DNA of 64,000 nucleotides from Paenibacillus lautus NBRC 15380 (GCF_004000945.1 NZ_BIMF01000002.1:434001-498000); one strand, 5' to 3'. Counted from the stretch's first letter, positions 52,250 to 60,547 are shown. Notes: generated from the sequence alone by a model not told the origin. Translations and numbers: made by a program.

Positions 52250-52461
52250 CCCTAACGCTCTTGTATCTGCGAGCCTTCACGACTTAAGTCCATGAGGGCG
52301 TCCGCTAAGCGGTTAGTATTGTCTGCTGACTTTGCTTCCTTGAAAATCATCGTGCAGATCGAGGGCAGATGCACCCGGCTGCCCCTGCTTCCTCAAAATC
52401 CCTCTGCCGGACCGAGGGCGTTTGCCCGATGCGTGAATATATTGTTATCTAGATAACGCCC
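52250..52461 (-). repeat. attC-like site 4
   Basis: Boxes TAAC (52253-52256) and GTTA (52444-52447), arms GTATCTGCG and GTGAATAT. The longest site, about 195 bp between boxes. Its centre contains two similar CTGCTTCCTCAAAATC-like stretches. The end box sits in a perfect palindrome GTTATCTAGATAAC. Confidence 0.7.
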
Positions 52462-52477
52462 CTGATTTTGCTGATTT

Positions 52478-52637
52478 CATCTAACGTTCTCGCATCTACG
52501 ACGCGACCCGGCCTTAGATAGTCTTATCTTAGGCCGGGTCGTGTGTTGTCAGAATATTCTTCCTTGTAAAATCGTCCAACAACCAAAGGGCGAAAGCCCC
52601 ACAGCGTAGATGCATTGTAAAGTGATGTTACTGCCTT
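52478..52637 (-). repeat. attC-like site 5
   Basis: Box ATCTAAC (exact RYYYAAC/GTTRRRY fit) at 52479-52485 and a degenerate end box GTAA (52616-52619). Arms GCATCTACG and CGTAGATGC are fully complementary. The centre has a strong hairpin CCCGGCCTTAGATA/TATCTTAGGCCGGG, nearly the same as in site 7. Only 34 bp separate it from site 4, with no gene. Confidence 0.72.
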
Positions 52638-52763
52638 TCTGTGATTCCTACTATACATACTTTTGTTATTCAATCTTTTATTTTCTCAATTAGTAAATCC
52701 TGATAATATCAGTTTTCTCTAGTCCAATATGTTATAATTTTCCAAGTGAAATATACGACTGTA

Positions 52764-52793
52764 AGGGCGGTCGGCTAATCTCCCAGAAGGGAG
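52764..52793 (+). promoter_or_regulatory. Toxin mRNA leader: long-range pairing and SD-hiding hairpin
   Basis: AGGGCGGTC (52764-52772) is perfectly complementary to GACCGCCCT (52886-52894) directly after the toxin gene. Next to it CTCCC (52780-52784) pairs with GGGAG (52789-52793), which is part of the ribosome site. Both folds would hide the start region, as known for type I toxin mRNAs. A -10 TATAAT lies at 52733-52738. Confidence 0.6.
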
Positions 52794-52802
52794 GTGATGC
52801 CC

Positions 52803-52886
52803 ATGGAGGTCAAAGATGCACTTTCCTTAATGTTCATGTTCGGCATGTTCATTTTGGCATTGCTTACCTACATGAAAAAGAAATAG
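52803..52886 (+). CDS. Putative holin-like / type I toxin small peptide
   Basis: 27 aa: MEVKDALSLMFMFGMFILAL followed by LTYMKKK. One membrane helix with an acidic head and a basic tail is the pattern of the holin-like toxin family (Hol_Tox) and of type I toxins of Bacilli. The ribosome site GGGAGGTGATG is nearly perfect and lies 5-8 nt before the ATG. It is on the plus strand, opposite to the array's other genes. The region downstream (52890-53030) has a second GTCGGC-complementary stretch and a minus-strand TATACT, a possible promoter for an antisense RNA. Confidence 0.65.
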   Translation: MEVKDALSLMFMFGMFILALLTYMKKK

Positions 52887-53080
52887 ACCGCCCTCGATAA
52901 GGTAACGGTCTGTTTCTCGACCTAACTCCTGTGGCCGACTGCTCTTTATGCAGTTATTGTGCTTTGGAGTCGTGTTCCAGCACGGCTCCTTACTTATTCT
53001 TACCTCAGTATAACTCAATTTATAACACTTTTATAGGTTTTGTTTGTTTATTTTTTCTGTAATGCTGTCTGCAGTAATTT

Positions 53081-53185
53081 CAGTTAACGTTCTTGTATCT
53101 ACGAACCCGAGAAGCTTAAGGCGCGAATGCGCCGGGTCCGACGGACTTAGCCTCGCAGGGTAGTGAGCTGATTCAGCTTCTCTGT
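53081..53185 (-). repeat. attC-like site 6, left half only
   Basis: TAAC (53085-53088), arm GTATCTACG, then GAAGCTTAAGGCGCG, CGCCGGGTCCGACGGACTTA and GAGCTGATTCAGCTTCT as in complete sites. The right half with the GTTA box is missing: the sequence changes into the end of the hydantoinase gene. Confidence 0.6.
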
Positions 53186-53200
53186 TGCCTCATCTTGTTT

Positions 53201-54752
53201 CTACTTCATGTTTCCTACGACTTTCACTCTCAGTCTCGTCGCATTTCCCGGATGATAAGCCAGCGGGGTTTCTTCCACTTCCACGAGCTCCACCGTAGCC
53301 GGATCAGCGCCAGCCAGCACCGCCTGCTTCACGGCTTTTTCTTGCGCATCTCTTAATGAATCCTCACGGGGCTCTGTAGAATAGATATAAATTTGTTCAT
53401 ATTGTCCACTGATTTGAGCAATACACGCGCCAATGGCGTTGGCTACGCCCCCGTTCTCAGGCTTAATCATATGAGATACCCCGCGAATTTTGTCCGGTAT
53501 AACGACACTGCCGCCACCTACCAAAACAAGCTCAACGTCTCCCGACGATGTCTTCATTTTATCAATGGCCTGCTCAAGAATGGTTGCAATTTCAGCTTGT
53601 ACATTTTTAGCGAAATCTTCATCCAGATGCGCTACCAAGCTCTTATCTCCGACATCCGCGAGACCCAGCCGAACGGCAATGTCTGTTGTAGTCAGCGTAT
53701 GCCCGCCAAAGACCAGCGCTTCCTGTCCAATCTGGTATCCTACGCTGTCAGGGCCAACCGTAATTTTGCCGTTCTCCGACCGCACAATGCTTCCGCCGCC
53801 CAGCCCAACGGAGATAATATCCGGCATGCGGAAATTCGTGCGGATATCGCCAACCTCGACCGCAACCGAGGATTCTCTCGGGAAGCCGTCCTGCAAAACC
53901 CCGATGTCCGATGTCGTCCCTCCCACGTCGAGAACCATCGTATCTTTGATCTTCGCCAAATAAGAGGCACCGCGTATGCTGTTTGTTGGCCCGCATGCAA
54001 TGGTCAGGATCGGAAATTCTTTAGCGTAATCGATCGACATTAAGGTACCGTCATTCTGGCATAAAAACACCGCAGCGTCTGTGATGCCTTTTTCTTCTAA
54101 CGCCTGCACAAATCCTTGGGTCGTCGTTTCAATAACCTTGCACAATGCTGCATTGAGTATGGTCGCATTTTCCCTCTCTATTAAACCTACCGAACCGATA
54201 AGGGAAGAGCAGGAAACAGGGAATCCCGGTCCATACACTTGACGGATGAGATCGCGAACCTGAAGTTCCTGATCATTATTAATGGATGAAAACACACCAA
54301 TGACGGCGATGGACTCGACACTGCTCCCCCATTCCTCCAAAAGAGCTCTAATTTCAGCTTCGTCAACTTCTCCAAGCACTTGGCCGTCATATTCATATCC
54401 GCCATGAACGAGAGCATATTTACCCGACAACTTCTGAACCATATCCTCAGGCCAGGATGTGTACGGAGCAACGGAAGCCGTTGCCGGGTAACCCAGACGA
54501 ATGACGCCGACTTGGGCCAGCTTTTTGCGTTCAACAATGGCATTCGTGCACTGGGTTGTACCTAACATGGCATGCGTTATTTGGGTTTTATCTATATTCG
54601 ATTCCTGCAGCAAATTCCGGAGCGAGGTTTCAATACCCGTTTTAATATCTAGACTTGTTGGTGATTTCAAACGCATGAATCAGATGATAATTCTCATCCA
54701 AAATGATGGCGTCCGTGTTGGTGCCGCCTACATCGATCCCGATTCTATACAT
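53201..54752 (-). pseudogene. Hydantoinase/oxoprolinase family protein, one-base frameshift
   Basis: The N-terminal frame starts at 54752 (overlapping the DUF917 stop by 8 nt) and reads MYRIGIDVGGTNTDAIILDE, the phosphate-1 loop of this ASKHA-fold family. After HAF it goes out of phase, and the rest of the gene (KSPTSLDIKTGIETSLRNLL, GTTQCTNAIVERKKL, LDVGGTTSDIGVLQDGFP, VGLGGGSIV) continues in another frame. One extra base near 54668-54671 accounts for it. The rest is intact to the stop at 53201. It may be a null allele or a base-call error. It works in amide or hydantoin ring opening, with a DUF917 partner. Confidence 0.8.
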
Positions 54753-55848
54753 TCTCAGCCACCGCCTTTTTCACCATTTCCTCAATAGGAACATAATCGT
54801 AATCATATCCGAAGTATCTTGGTCCTGCCGTCTGGATTCCCTTCTCCGTTCTCCACTTTTCATGAGCGGGCAGTCCAATAACCCGCACGCGTTTACCGTA
54901 TTTCAGGCTCTCCGTGGTTACAGGCGACAAGGTTTCGTAATCAACCAGACAGATCAAATCGGGGGTCATCGCTATAACTTGACCATTCTTTTCGGCAACC
55001 AGGTTTTCATTTTGAAAATAAACCTTCATCACTCCGCCTTTATGTGCCTCGATTCCTTCGAGATGCATTTGACCGAGGTTAAATCCTCCCTTGGTTTCCC
55101 GGATGACATCCACGATTTTACCTTGGAAAAGCTCATAGCCGGACACAAGGCTCAGCAGCTCTTGAAGCTTATCGCCCGCGTCCCGATTCTTCGATGTAAT
55201 GATTTCTCCAATCTGTTCGGAGAGGGTCACAATATGATGAACGCCGCTTTGCTTCATTTGAGCACCCGTTGCCGGGTACAGGCTTACTAAAGCACTGGCG
55301 CCCATTTCAACTGTGGCCGCTCTGGCGAGCCGTTCCGTCCATTTATTATCAATAGTCTCAAAAATGCCGATGTTCCCTTTTTCATCCGTAATCGCCATCG
55401 GTGTTGCCGGAATGCCGTCCAAGTTAAACGTCACCATTTGAAGCTCCGGGAACGCCCGCCCCATACCGTCACAGTCGATCAGAGGCAATCCCAGCTGCGC
55501 CGCAACGACGATGGGAATCATGGAATTGACGCCTCCCGCTTCCATCGGAAATGTGCCGGCAATCTGTTCTTTTCCCAAGTAATTCGCTAATTTTTGAAAA
55601 ACCTTAACAAACTCGTCCCCTTTAGGGAATTTCTCCACCAATACAGAAGGCGCCCCCATCATCGCGGCCGGAATGAAAAAGTCCTCATCCTGAATCTCAT
55701 CGACTGAGCATAGTTTTACAGGTCCAAACTTTTCAATGGCCGAGAGAGCCATCAATTTTCCGATGTAAGGATCTCCCCCTCCGCCGGTTCCTAGAAATGC
55801 TGCGCCGACGGCGATGTTTTCAACAGCTGCTTTATCTAGATATCTCAT
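54745..55848 (-). CDS. DUF917 family protein, hydantoinase partner
   Basis: 367 aa. The N-terminal stretch AVGAAFLGTGGGGDPYIGKL and MGAPSVLVEKFPKGDE, PMEAGGVNSMIPIVVAAQLG and DCDGMGRAFPELQM are hallmarks of DUF917 (S-methyl thiohydantoin desulfurase-like) proteins that pair with hydantoinases. The gene lies between a permease remnant and the hydantoinase gene, with short overlaps on both sides. GC is higher than in the surrounding cassette genes. Confidence 0.88.
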   Translation of the reverse strand: MRYLDKAAVENIAVGAAFLGTGGGGDPYIGKLMALSAIEKFGPVKLCSVDEIQDEDFFIPAAMMGAPSVLVEKFPKGDEFVKVFQKLANYLGKEQIAGTFPMEAGGVNSMIPIVVAAQLGLPLIDCDGMGRAFPELQMVTFNLDGIPATPMAITDEKGNIGIFETIDNKWTERLARAATVEMGASALVSLYPATGAQMKQSGVHHIVTLSEQIGEIITSKNRDAGDKLQELLSLVSGYELFQGKIVDVIRETKGGFNLGQMHLEGIEAHKGGVMKVYFQNENLVAEKNGQVIAMTPDLICLVDYETLSPVTTESLKYGKRVRVIGLPAHEKWRTEKGIQTAGPRYFGYDYDYVPIEEMVKKAVAENV

Positions 55849-55980
55849 TCATTTTTCCTCCAATATAACGGTCTTCTGAGCCGATAAACGATAACCTATA
55901 TAATATACGACAAAAGAAATGACAATCCCGATCAACGGCCCTACCAACAAACTCGGGATGCTGATTATTCGAATACTTTT
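55849..55980 (-). pseudogene. C-terminal remnant of a nucleobase permease
   Basis: A frame of 43 codons reads SIPSLLVGPLIGIVISFVVY, YIGYRLSAQK and ends TVILEEK with TGA adjoining the DUF917 ATG. It is one membrane helix with a cytoplasmic tail, as at the end of NCS1 cytosine/purine permeases that accompany such hydantoinase operons. An in-frame TAA precedes it and the remaining 400 or so residues are missing. Confidence 0.5.
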
Positions 55981-56034
55981 TCCTTATTGTAAAAGATGAA
56001 GGTGGTCAGCGTCTTTTTCAGAAAACAAAAAAAA

Positions 56035-56069
56035 TCCGATGTTTTTGTCTTATTGGACAAAACATCGGA
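56035..56069 (-). terminator. Terminator after the PucR gene
   Basis: Stem TCCGATGTTTT with AAAACATCGGA and further G-C closure, then eight T on the minus strand, directly after the stop of the regulator gene. Confidence 0.88.
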
Positions 56070-56074
56070 ACTTT

Positions 56075-57658
56075 TTAGTTATGGATGAGACGGTAGACCA
56101 TGCAGGCGGTATAAACATCGTACGATTCCGAGTTGATGGTCACATCATATCCTATAAGCTCGCATATTTTTTTAATGCGATATTTCACCGTATTTTTGTG
56201 GACGAACAACAGCTTGCTGCAGTCATCCATATTCCCCTTCGCATCCAGAAGAAAAGTCATCAGGGTTTTCAATGCGTCAGGGTCGTCCATAATCGGCTCC
56301 ATGACGGACAAGCATTCTTCCGTGATCTCTTCCCCTTGTTTGCTGAGGTCTATGGCCCGTCTCATGGAACGGACTTCAGCCGCGGTATATAGTTTGCGGT
56401 GATGATAGATGCGGTGGACCTCTTTAGAGACTCCGTTTACGAGCTGGTACATTCGGCGTACGTCCTGGGTGTTCCGCATCCTTGGAGAATAAACGATGCT
56501 TGATATTTCAGCGATGAGACTCGTGGTTTCGATATATTCCGCTGCGATTTCAAACTCATTGTATTTATATGAACAATTCCCTAGCAACACGACAACGCAG
56601 TGATCGATCGTTTGAATGACCGCGGTTTTATAATATTGCGAGAGATGCGCTTTTAAGTCTTCCCTTATCCTTCTTTCCTCCGACAAATCCCGAATGTAAA
56701 CCAGCCACATCATTTGGATGGCGGAAACGTCAATGTAGAGCAAACTGGCCAATCTGCGCATTTTTTCGCTTTCATCATTCACGATGGCTTTAACCAAAGC
56801 GTATTCACTGACCTCGTTATGCTTGTCTCCCCACAAATTGATGGCCACCTGCACCACCTCGCTGATTTGATCCATCGTCTTCGGAGGCAGCTTCGTATTC
56901 TCTTTAATGAGAAACAGGTAAAGGACCTCCCCGTTTTTTTGATGAACACGTTTGTATTCAACAAAGCAGGACGAATCCAGCTCGCCTTCTCCCATTCTGC
57001 CGTTCAAAATGGAAGGCCCCATGGACCGAATTAGACTCGCAACATCGAGCGATGAATTGCGCGGCCACATGACACGATTGATGATATCCAGGTTGCTGTT
57101 TGTCAGAACGATGTTCGCTTTCATCCGGTCCGACAGCAGTTTAAGGGTAATTTCCACGCTCCGCAAATGTTCCGGCAGCAGCGAGACCTTTTCCAGTGAT
57201 TCATTCACGAAATGCTCATTCACATTCTGATTGCTTACGATCGCCTCCATGACTTCATAAATGACTTCATTATACCTAAGAGAGTAATCGTTTCTCGGCA
57301 TGCAAATGATAATAAAATTCAGAGATTCGGCAAGCTCGAGCACTTCATTGGCTATATCTGGCATGACAATGCCAACATAGTACAATATCAATCCCACTTC
57401 TCCAAGGTCATGCAAATATTGAACCGTTTTGCATTGCTGCTCCACGCTGTCCTTAATGGAATAAAAAGAGCTAATGACCAGCTCTTCGGCATACCACTCT
57501 TCTTGAACGGTTTGAATAATTTGCGAGAAAAAATTGACATCCGCCACCTCTAACACAGATAAAGAGGAAACGGTCTGATGTAGTCTGCTTGTTCCAGTGA
57601 CCACCTGAGCTCCTCTAAATGAAGGCAGCTGCAGTAAATCTTCAACGGTTACCCCAAT
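56075..57658 (-). CDS. PucR family transcriptional regulator, start possibly ATT
   Basis: 527 aa if started at ATT 57658. The N-terminal PucR domain reads VTVEDLLQLPSFRGAQVVTG and later ADVNFFSQII; the C-terminal helix-turn-helix is LFVHKNTVKYRIKKICELIG. This is the purine-catabolism regulator layout (PucR, GGDEF-like middle, HTH_30). A GTG at 57604 with GAGGAG 5 nt upstream would drop the conserved first 18 residues; ATT at 57658 has GTGGTGAT before it. I favour ATT but either is possible. It probably controls the DUF917-hydantoinase operon. Confidence 0.85.
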   Translation of the reverse strand: MGVTVEDLLQLPSFRGAQVVTGTSRLHQTVSSLSVLEVADVNFFSQIIQTVQEEWYAEELVISSFYSIKDSVEQQCKTVQYLHDLGEVGLILYYVGIVMPDIANEVLELAESLNFIIICMPRNDYSLRYNEVIYEVMEAIVSNQNVNEHFVNESLEKVSLLPEHLRSVEITLKLLSDRMKANIVLTNSNLDIINRVMWPRNSSLDVASLIRSMGPSILNGRMGEGELDSSCFVEYKRVHQKNGEVLYLFLIKENTKLPPKTMDQISEVVQVAINLWGDKHNEVSEYALVKAIVNDESEKMRRLASLLYIDVSAIQMMWLVYIRDLSEERRIREDLKAHLSQYYKTAVIQTIDHCVVVLLGNCSYKYNEFEIAAEYIETTSLIAEISSIVYSPRMRNTQDVRRMYQLVNGVSKEVHRIYHHRKLYTAAEVRSMRRAIDLSKQGEEITEECLSVMEPIMDDPDALKTLMTFLLDAKGNMDDCSKLLFVHKNTVKYRIKKICELIGYDVTINSESYDVYTACMVYRLIHN

Positions 57659-57732
57659 TTAATCACCACTTTTTTGTTCAATTCAAGCTGCTCCTGTTCT
57701 TTAAACTGTACGCAGTCTACATCTACAATAGA

Positions 57733-57912
57733 TCATTCATCCAGTAGTAGATCCTCGTAGAAATAGCCTGTTAAAACCAAGCTATGATGCTTGGCATAAC
57801 GAAGCAGCCTAAGATAGGCTCCATTAATATTAGTATAACCCTCGTTATGATAAGCAACCAAGCAACTTCCTTTGCCAACTATGAATTTTTTTGCATACTC
57901 GGCCGGGTTCAC
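57733..57912 (-). pseudogene. MerR/GyrI-like effector-binding domain remnant
   Basis: 60 codons from GTG 57912: SCLVAYHNEGYTNINGAYLR, then LLRYAKHHSLVLTGYFYEDL and LLDE before the stop. This is the closing half of an effector-binding domain (GyrI-like, as in BltR/BmrR-type MerR regulators; usual end YEEYLLDE). The helix-turn-helix and first half are gone. It lies between the PucR gene and site 7, so it looks like a cassette gene cut by the insertion of the hydantoinase operon. Confidence 0.55.
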
Positions 57913-57969
57913 TAAGATGCTGAGTCAACAATCGACTCGTACCGATATTCATCTCCTGTTAAGGATTTC

Positions 57970-58135
57970 TTATAACGCACCCGCATTTACGACGCGCCCC
58001 GGCCTTAGATAAGTGCTATCTAAGGCCGGGGCGTGTAGCGTCTGTATATTCTTCTATGCCTGAACTTTTGACAACCAAGGGGCGAATGCCCGCTGCGTAG
58101 ATGCAATGTTATGTGAGGTGGGACCAAGGCAACTC
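57970..58135 (-). repeat. attC-like site 7
   Basis: Boxes TAAC (57973-57976) and GTTA (58108-58111), arms GCATTTACG and CGTAGATGC. The centre CCGGCCTTAGATA...TATCTAAGGCCGG hairpin is almost the same as in site 5. A second right-half (GCGAATATATAGTTAGATG, GTTA 58160-58163) follows to about 58178, as if two sites were fused. Confidence 0.72.
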
Positions 58136-58214
58136 GCCTGACGTATGCGCGAATATATAGTTAGATGAAATTATGTCCTCTTTGAGATGCTCTCACTTCA
58201 TAAACTTTCAATTG

Positions 58215-58403
58215 TTAACTATTTTGTACTGGTCTTTCAAATATAATCTCGTAATGAGTTGGCTTTCCATATCCATTATAATTAGTGGGAAGTACTTGAA
58301 CTAACCGCCACCCCTCTCTTGCATATTCAATAATTGTCTGTTGATGTGTTGCATCTGAGAAAAATCCACCCAATGAAGTGTCAACAAAGGTATATTCGTA
58401 CAA
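58215..58403 (-). CDS. DUF4177 family protein
   Basis: 62 aa: YEYTFVDTSLGGFFSDATHQ, then YAREGWRLVQVLP and HYEIIFERP. This is the DUF4177 pattern (YEY...L...GWELVxVxP...YxxIFER). Small soluble protein, function unknown. Single cassette gene between sites 7 and 8. The 230 bp upstream hold no other recognisable gene. Confidence 0.8.
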   Translation of the reverse strand: MYEYTFVDTSLGGFFSDATHQQTIIEYAREGWRLVQVLPTNYNGYGKPTHYEIIFERPVQNS

Positions 58404-58635
58404 ATTATCTTCCTCCGTTCTCAGTTTGTTTAGTACTGTGGTTTGTAGATACGATCAGTGTCTGTATCACTAATATGTCAATTCAAGGCCTTCAATCTCT
58501 TCTTGTTTTTTATTTATTATGTAACCCTTTCTAAATTCTGTGTCTAAACAAAGAATTGTGCAAAATATCCATTAATTTCAATAATAAATTGTTCATAGCC
58601 CTTCTGTTTTTCATGGTTTTAATCTACATTAATTT

Positions 58636-58780
58636 TATCTAACGTTTCCGTATTCACGACGTCCAACGAAGGCGGATGTGTCTGCTGAAATTCCTCTCCG
58701 AAATCCATCCAGCAGACCAAGGCTCCGCAAGGAGTCGCTGCTTGAATATTATGTTATAGATGTCATTGACCACTTCGAGT
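58636..58780 (-). repeat. attC-like site 8
   Basis: Box ATCTAAC (58637-58643, exact integron-type core) and GTTA (58753-58756), arms GTATTCACG and CTTGAATAT. Tail GATGTCATTGACCACTTCGA. One of the cleanest and shortest complete sites, about 117 bp between boxes. Confidence 0.75.
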
Positions 58781-59109
58781 CAACCCCAAAACATTCCGTT
58801 ATGCCCTTCGTCCACAATCTTTAACTGTATTTCAAAATCTTCATTCGGTTCTATATCATCTATGAAATGCCATTTCCCTTTACTGTCTTGCCAATATACT
58901 TTCCATTCATTCTCATCTAATCTGAACTGAGCTACTGGCATCTGCACCCATTGATCACTTTTGTATCCTTGTCTTTCTTCAATCAATGTCACGTGATTTC
59001 CTCTGATCTTGTAACTGATTCTAATCTGGCTTTTCACATGTTCTGGTACTGCATTTTGGGTGTATTTGTCCATGATTTTCATAATTCGCTTCTTCGTAAA
59101 ATCATCCAT
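58780..59109 (-). CDS. DUF3024 family protein
   Basis: 109 aa: DDFTKKRIMKIMDKYTQNAV, PEHVKSQIRISYKIRGNHVT, LIEERQGYKS, VAQFRLDENEWKVYWQDSKG, a DUF3024 pattern. Function unknown. The ATG at 59109 follows CAGGAG by 11 nt; the longer frame to 59169 would start inside site 9. A TATAAT lies at 59147-59152, so the cassette may carry its own promoter. Single cassette gene between sites 8 and 9; its end WG-stop merges with the tail of site 8. Confidence 0.8.
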   Translation of the reverse strand: MDDFTKKRIMKIMDKYTQNAVPEHVKSQIRISYKIRGNHVTLIEERQGYKSDQWVQMPVAQFRLDENEWKVYWQDSKGKWHFIDDIEPNEDFEIQLKIVDEGHNGMFWG

Positions 59110-59165
59110 GAATTCTGTCTCTCCTGCCCTAATCGGTTTTGCTTTGATTATATCACGATGATCAC

Positions 59166-59330
59166 TCATAACGTTCTTGCATTCACGAACCCGAGGGGCT
59201 TAAGGCGCGTAGCGCCGTGCTATCATGGTATGACTTATTTTGGGTTCGAGCGCACCTTCCCTCGGTAAATTGTAGCTTATGCTCCATGAGATTCTTTTGC
59301 CATATCGACATGTGATGGTCTTCAATGATT
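59166..59330 (-). repeat. attC-like site 9, right part degenerate
   Basis: TAAC (59169-59172), arm GCATTCACG, AGGGGCTTAAGGCGCGTAGC as in complete sites. On the right only a faint GACATGTGATGGTCTTCAA (59307-59325) recalls the end box and tail. Confidence 0.55.
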
Positions 59331-59336
59331 AACTAT

Positions 59337-59918
59337 TTACCTCTTTAACTCTAAATAATTCATATTATAATCTTCGCCTAAAAAATTCATCACTCCAGAA
59401 AATCCATTTAATTCCCATTCTCCATTTTTGTTTGGAGTAAACATGTATTCTCTTTTCCAATCCTTTAACTTCTCACCATCACCAACATATTCTTCCTCAA
59501 TGCTTAATCTAGTTTGATTAAAAAACTCATTCTCGAAGTAACTCTTATAAACGACCGCATTTGTTATAGTTATTCCTTTATGAAAGAGTGTTGGGTATAA
59601 TGTGTTCTGTTGTACATACATATCTGACTCGGGATCGGAATCCATATTATTGATAAATAATATAGATAGAATATCCTTAGCATGGCCCCCAAACTCTTCG
59701 GTAAAGGATTTCTCTAATTCCTTATACTCCAGTTTTGACACCTTTTCTCTCAATGCTAAATCAATGATCATTTTTTCTTTCTTCTCAACCATTTCAATTG
59801 CAGTGTTTATGTCGAAATCAATTGTTTCTTCTTTTATCGGCTTTAATTGTTCTGATGATTGACAAGCCGATAAAAACAAAATAACCATAATAAGTGAAAA
59901 TAAGTAGGATTTCTTCAT
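59337..59918 (-). CDS. Cassette lipoprotein
   Basis: 193 aa. The signal peptide ends in lipobox LSAC (Cys at about residue 19), so the protein is anchored outside the cytoplasmic membrane. The mature part is mixed and charged (EMVEKKEKMIIDLALREKVS, EEFGGHAKDILSILFINNMD) and ends NFLGEDYNMNYLELKR. Family not recognised. Very AT-rich. Single gene between sites 9 and 10. Confidence 0.7.
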   Translation of the reverse strand: MKKSYLFSLIMVILFLSACQSSEQLKPIKEETIDFDINTAIEMVEKKEKMIIDLALREKVSKLEYKELEKSFTEEFGGHAKDILSILFINNMDSDPESDMYVQQNTLYPTLFHKGITITNAVVYKSYFENEFFNQTRLSIEEEYVGDGEKLKDWKREYMFTPNKNGEWELNGFSGVMNFLGEDYNMNYLELKR

Positions 59919-60013
59919 AATCAGCTACTCTCCCCTACAATTAAACCAACCCTTCTCTTAATGTATATACATCATAGTTTTTACTAAGTTTGGCCGTGGT
60001 CGCGTAATTCTTA

Positions 60014-60106
60014 AATTATAATGTTCTCGAATGTCGGATGTGTCCGCAGCCTAAACTTCCCTGCCAATAACCTCTACGGACCGAGCACGAATGCTTATTT
60101 GTTACC
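60014..60106 (-). repeat. attC-like site 10, degenerate
   Basis: ATAATGTTCTCGAATGTCGG recalls the left box (TAAC changed to TAAT), then GGATGTGTCCGCAG and GACCGAGCACGAATGC, and GTTA at 60101-60104. Short, about 85 bp. The stop of the VOC gene lies inside it. Confidence 0.4.
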
Positions 60107-60547
60107 GAGTTGTTCCGCCAAACCGATTAGAAGTCCTTCGGTTCCACGAATGTAGCAGAGCCGATACGAATCTTCGTACTGAACCACTTCGCCAACGAGC
60201 TGAGCACCATGCTTAGTAAGTCTGGATACCATCTCGTCAATGTTTTGAACTGTGAACATGACGCGTAGATAACCAAGGGAGTTTACAGGAGCCGTCCGGT
60301 GATCTGATATCGTAGGTGGGGTGAGAAATCGCGAAAGTTCAAGTCGGCTGTGGCCATCTGGGGTAACCATCATAGCAATCTCTACACACTGAGAACCTAG
60401 TCCGGTTACGCGACCAGCCCATTCCCCTTCGACAGTGGTTCGCCCTTCGAGGTTCAAGCCAATCTCCTCGAAGAAAGAAATTGCGTCATCAAGGGATTCT
60501 ACAACGATGCCGATATTGTCCATTCTTAGTAATTTATTATTTTCCAT
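60095..60547 (-). CDS. VOC (glyoxalase/bleomycin-resistance fold) family protein
   Basis: 150 aa. It starts RMDNIGIVVESLDDAISFFE, then GLGSQCVEIAMMVTPDGHSR and ends QYEDSYRLCYIRGTEGLLIG, two beta-alpha-beta3 modules of the vicinal oxygen chelate fold with a likely metal His/Glu set. The substrate is unknown; VOC proteins are common in integron cassettes. Single gene between sites 10 and 11. Confidence 0.85.
   Translation of the reverse strand: MENNKLLRMDNIGIVVESLDDAISFFEEIGLNLEGRTTVEGEWAGRVTGLGSQCVEIAMMVTPDGHSRLELSRFLTPPTISDHRTAPVNSLGYLRVMFTVQNIDEMVSRLTKHGAQLVGEVVQYEDSYRLCYIRGTEGLLIGLAEQLGNK

Noticed and set aside
53393..54043. Long plus-strand frames opposite the hydantoinase gene
   Set aside because: They are antisense shadows of a well-conserved gene, without a ribosome site or any family likeness.
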